NCBI GenBank assembly: GCA_964398055.1
Contig: CAYNLK010000089.1
Coordinates: 1 to 15,910, forward strand
From: CAYNLK01 sp964398055
GTDB lineage: Bacteria > Chloroflexota > Anaerolineae > 4572-78 > J111
Reading direction: 5' to 3'
DNA: 15,910 nucleotides
Shown here: one piece after another, positions 12,732 through 15,910 of the stretch
Layout: each line of letters opens with the position of its first letter
How positions within the stretch are numbered: position 1 is the first letter of the stretch
Translations under genes and position numbers: made by a program
Notes under the pieces: model-generated
The model's database searches: none
What the model was told of the DNA's origin: nothing
The model's input: the letters and a program-made list of their open reading frames with translations, nothing else

Positions 12732-15719
12732 CAGAATTGTTCTCCCGCAAAATCTGCTGAATTTGTTGGTAAACCACCGCGATGCCCTCAGCCCGGGCCG
12801 CCCGCAGAATGGCCAGGTGCTGCGTTAGCACCGGTTGGTCGGGGTCTTGTTGCAGCAAGAGTTGCAGGAGGCTCTCTGCCTCAGCCGTGAGCAGTTCGGC
12901 TCGATGCGCCTGCAAGTAGCTCTCTGAGGCGGCCCAGTCCGGCGTTTGCAGCCAACCAACCAGCAGCTCGGCCAGTTGGCGCATCCCGCTCAAAGCGGCC
13001 GCTTCCGGCTCACCGGCTACCATTTGCTGATATTCCAAACGGGCGTCTTCGATGACCGGATGGCGACGGAAAGCGTCAAATTGATCGGCCAGGGCCAACG
13101 CCCGCTGGTAGAACTCGCTCGCCAGGGTAAGCCGGCCCAAACTACGTTCGAGTCGAGCTATGCTTAGAAAAGTATTTATTTTACCAACCGGGTCTTGCTC
13201 GGCCTCATACAGCGGCAAGGCGGCCTCGTAATGCTGCCGGGCGGCCTCGACGTTGCCGAGCCGCCTTTCCAGATCGCCCAGGCTGCGCAGGGTGTTGGCC
13301 TTGCCCAGCCGGGCTTGCTCGGCCTCATACAGCGGCAAGGCGGCCTCGTAATGCTGCCGGGCGGCCTCNNNNNNNNNNNNNNNNNNNNNNNNNNNNNNNN
13401 NNNNNNNNNNNNNNNNNNNNNNNNNNNNNNNNNNNNNNNNNNNNNNNNNNNNNNNNNNNNNNNNNNNNCTTGCTCGGCCTCATACAGCGGCAAGGCGGCC
13501 TCGTAATGCTGCCGGGCGGCCTCGACGTTGCCGAGCCGCCTTTCCAGATCGCCCAGGCTGATCAGGGTGTTGGCCTTGCCCAGCCGGTCGCCGTGCAGCT
13601 CGGTTGCCCTGAGGGAACTGTCGAGCCAACTCCCCAACAACCTCACCCGGCCGCGAATACGCATGAAGTCGTCACACAGCAGGGCCAGTTGGCTAAGCAG
13701 GCGGGGGCTGTACCGCTGCGCCCAGGCAAAAGCATGTTCCACCTGCTTGAACTCCTGTTCCAGCCGGTCGTAGTCGCGCGGTTTACGCTCATAACAGTTT
13801 CGGGCCACCGTTACATAATGGCCGGCCTGAGCCTGGGGCAGGGTTAACCGTTCCTCCTCGCTTTGCAGGCTCAGGGCATAGGCCCGCAGAATGGCGTGCT
13901 GCTGCCAGCGGCCGGCGGGCCGGCGGGTGAGCAAGGCCCGGGCGGCCAACACGTTCAAATAGTCTCGGGCGGTCGCGGCGTCGTCGCCCCAGATAGCCGC
14001 CGCGGCGGCGGTATCGAACTCGGCTTCCTGGGCCAGGCAGCCCAGCGCCCGGAACCGCTGCCGGCCGGCATCAGCCATCGCCGTGTAACTGTGGCGGAGA
14101 ACCGCTTCCACCCGGCTCTCCCGGTCGGCCTCGTCCAGCAGGGGCAAATCGCCAAAACCCTCGCCGCGGGCGACCATGCCGGCAATCTGCTCGATATTGG
14201 CCGGCCACTCGTCTGCCCCCCGCTCGGCCAGGTCGCCCAGGGCCACGCTCAAGGCCAGGGGGTGGTAGCCCACGGCCGCGGCCAGGCGGCGCATGAGCGC
14301 CTGGTCGGATAAATCCGGCAGCTTGCGCCGGATCAGGGCCAGGGCATCCGGCTTGCCCAGCACGTCTAAGGGCAGCGGTTGGGCAAACCGGTGGGCCACG
14401 CGCCAATCGCGCGTGGTCGCCAGCAGGCAGCCGTCGGGCGGGAGGGCCTGGCGCAGTGGCTCCAGCACGGCTCTGGCCCAAACGTCATCGGCCACCAGCA
14501 GCAGCGACCCGTGGCCGCTGAGCAGGGCTTGCACCGTTTCGGCCGAAAATTGACTGTTTTGGAGCATTGCTTCGGCCTGGACGTCGGCCTCATAAGCATA
14601 GGTAGCAATCCGGTTGAGGTGAGCGTTAACGCTGGCCTCGTCCCGCGCCGCCGGGCCCAAGGTGAGCCAGAGGATGCCGCCGGGGTATTGGTCGGCGTAT
14701 TGGGCGGCGTAGAGCGCGGCCAGGGTGCTCTTGCCCACGCCGGGCGCGCCCTGCACGGCCGTACTTGAACCCTTGCCGACGATGGCTGTGCCGCCGCCGG
14801 CCTGCAAACGGGCGTGCAGGTCGGCCAGCTCCGCGGCCCGGCCAACCGCCTCGTCGGCCAGCGTCCGCTGGAACTCAAGGGGGCGTTTCCAGTGGAGCGG
14901 TAGCCGGCCGACGTTGTTGATGACCAGGGCGTTGGGGCCGATGGCCGAGTTGACCGGGTTGATGACGGTGTAGGTGGCCTCGCGGCGGCTCTCGGCGGCC
15001 GGAGCAGCCCACGCCTCGACCGGCCGGGGGGAAGGTTGTTCCTCCACCGGCTGGCCCGGCCGTGGCCGAGTCGGGGCGGCCCGCTGCCGGTAAAGCTGCG
15101 CCCAGAGCGCCCGCCGCGCCTCGAGGTGTTGTTGGGATTCGGGGTCGCCGCCGGCAAATTGGCCCAGGGCCTGACCGGCGTCAACGCTCAGCAGCAGGTC
15201 GGGTTGGGCCAGCAGGATGGCCCGCGCCTCGGCCGCGCTGCCGGCTTGTAAGAATTCCAGCAGCGCCTGGACCAACGGGCTGGCCTGATCCGGCGGCAAC
15301 GCCGCCCGCATCTGTTGAAGTCCCTCGAGTCGCTGCCGGATGCCCTCGGCCAGGTCAGCGTCATCGGTCTCGTTGAGTATGCGCCCGGCGATTTCGACCA
15401 AATCGGTTAGGGCTGCCTCCGGCAACTGCTGCGCCAACTCAGCCATTGCCCGGCTGTCGTTGACGGCCATAAACAAGCCCAACAGGGCCATGCCAGGATC
15501 GCGGCGAAGTTGGCGCAGTTGCCGCAGCAGTTCAAGCTTTGCGGCCAGCGTGGTCGCCAGGTCAGGCTGAGCTTCAACCTCAGCCAGCCAGAGCAACATT
15601 TCGGCCTCGGCGGCGTCGCTCAATAAATCTTGGGCCTCGCGCTGCAAAATCTCGACCGCGGCCTGATCTTCGGCCTCAACAAATTCAACTAATTTGGCGC
15701 GCACTTGGGGATCGCTCAT
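12724..15719 (-). CDS. NLR-like STAND protein: helical N-terminus, amyloid-like motif, NB-ARC, TPRs (assembly gap inside)
   Basis: A large signal-transducing NTPase, presumably the sensor and switch of the TIR pair. Order: helical repeat-like region 1-215; Pro-rich linker 216-245; beta-prone motif 250-271 with core N-S-A-I-G-P-N-A-L-V-I-N; NB-ARC from about 285, with Walker A G-A-P-G-V-G-K-S-T at 324-332, Walker B L-L-L-V-A-D-D-V-W near 406-414, sensor C-L-L-A-T-T-R-D at 431-438 and a GLPL-like Y-H-P-L-A-L; winged helix near 540-600; TPRs from about 710; and a C-terminal helical module. A 100-N gap falls in near-identical 120-bp TPR repeats and makes the frame appear to shift. A true gap of 65 nt plus any multiple of 120 restores one frame (at least 986 residues), so this is one gene. 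GGAG lies 9 nt before ATG 15719. Confidence 0.88.
13194..13588 (-). repeat. Near-identical 120-bp TPR-coding repeats
   Basis: The 120-bp unit at 13194-13313 recurs at 13314 (55 bp visible, identical) and after the gap at 13469-13588, where it differs at only a few bases. Each unit encodes a 40-residue TPR (L-G-K-A-N-T-L ... L-P-L-Y-E-A-E-Q). Such identity implies recent duplication or gene conversion and explains why the assembler failed here. Confidence 0.93.
13369..13468. other. Assembly gap of 100 N
   Basis: Exactly 100 N, a conventional placeholder for unknown length. Both sides carry the same 55-bp repeat start, spaced 155 bp apart, which is not a multiple of the 120-bp unit. The real missing length should therefore be 65 nt plus a whole number of 120-nt units. 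Confidence 0.97.
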
Positions 15720-15746
15720 AGGCGGATGCTCCGGGCTGGTTGCACG

Positions 15747-15774
15747 AGGCCAATCCCTGCAAAGGTATTGGCCT
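15747..15774. promoter_or_regulatory. Inverted repeat in the NLR gene leader
   Basis: AGGCCAAT (15747-15754) and ATTGGCCT (15767-15774) form a perfect 8-bp inverted repeat with a 12-nt spacer. It lies just after the predicted transcription start of the NB-ARC gene. The position suits a repressor operator or a leader hairpin. Which of these it is cannot be told from sequence. Confidence 0.35.
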
Positions 15775-15782
15775 TTGGTTGA

Positions 15783-15791
15783 ATTATAGCA
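15783..15791 (-). promoter_or_regulatory. Extended -10 promoter of the NLR-TIR operon
   Basis: On the minus strand this reads TGCTATAAT, a perfect TATAAT with the TGn extension, and no strong -35. The predicted start near 15776 gives a leader of about 57 nt before ATG 15719. Nothing else is recognisable upstream of it to the window edge. Confidence 0.55.
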
Positions 15792-15910
15792 GGTTTGAGG
15801 GATTTTGGCCCAATTCTGTAAGGGTCAATAACATTTTGAACACCGGGGAAAAATTTATACCACTGGAGTCGAGGCTTCAGCCGGTTCCAGGGCTAAATTA
15901 CCGGCTAAAG

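Noticed and set aside
12724..13338. A separate TPR protein gene downstream of the NB-ARC gene
   Set aside because: It begins inside the TPR array and differs in frame from the upstream part only because of the arbitrary 100-N gap. Repeat spacing shows that the two parts belong to one gene.
13176..13368. Continuation of the NB-ARC frame past the gap as an Arg/Pro-rich tail
   Set aside because: It is the TPR repeat read in the wrong frame; the correct frame across the same DNA gives a perfect TPR.
14366..15184. 272-residue minus-strand frame inside the NB-ARC gene
   Set aside because: An Arg/Pro/Ala/Ser-rich alternate frame of a gene with clear Walker motifs; no plausible domain.

Overview
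The window looks like part of a Chloroflexota (Anaerolineae or Caldilinea-like) environmental genome. This is inferred from the moderately high GC of the core genes, a secreted protein with a Y-L-P-L-V segment after its signal peptide, an anaerobic-type cobalamin gene set, and a very large NB-ARC/TPR protein paired with a TIR protein. A run of exactly 100 N (13369-13468) shows it is a scaffold from draft or metagenomic assembly. Apart from the first gene, every convincing gene is on the minus strand, so transcription runs from high to low coordinates.

Region by region: 93-1304 (+) is a secreted clan GH-A-like glycoside hydrolase that converges on cbiA. 1387-2796 is cbiA (cobyrinate a,c-diamide synthase). 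2819-3521 is an mntA-hepT (nucleotidyltransferase/HEPN) toxin-antitoxin pair, lower in GC and with its own extended -10 promoter, lodged between cbiA and the cobalt importer. 3599-6279 is cbiMNQO, an energy-coupling-factor Co2+ transporter. It is led by a cobalamin riboswitch (aptamer 6425-6633) and an intrinsic terminator (6320-6344). 6919-12170 holds corrin-ring genes in the order cbiH, cbiC, cbiD, cbiET, cbiL. A GxxExxY nuclease-fold gene, bracketed by 34-bp inverted repeats, is wedged between cbiD and cbiET. 12219-15719 is a two-gene NLR-like system: a STAND/NB-ARC protein with C-terminal TPRs, then a small TIR-domain effector overlapping it by 8 nt.

How the genes work together: CbiMNQO brings in cobalt and shuts down when cobalamin is plentiful. 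CbiL, CbiH, CbiD, CbiET and CbiC methylate, contract and rearrange the corrin ring, and CbiA amidates cobyrinate. CbiF, CbiG, CbiJ, a cobaltochelatase and the lower-ligand genes are not here and must lie elsewhere if the pathway is complete. Accessory defence-type genes (MntA-HepT, GxxExxY, NLR-TIR) are interleaved with or abut this anabolic cluster.

The most interesting signal is a short motif, N-S-A-I-G-x-N-x-x-V-I-N. It occurs at the C-terminus of the TIR protein and again just before the NB-ARC domain of its partner. This is the layout expected of amyloid-type (BASS/RHIM-like) signalling motifs that transmit activation from an NLR to a separately encoded effector. Next are the inverted-repeat GxxExxY cassette, a perfect 26-bp hairpin grafted into the riboswitch, and a set of 7-bp-periodic repeats at gene boundaries throughout the cobalamin region.
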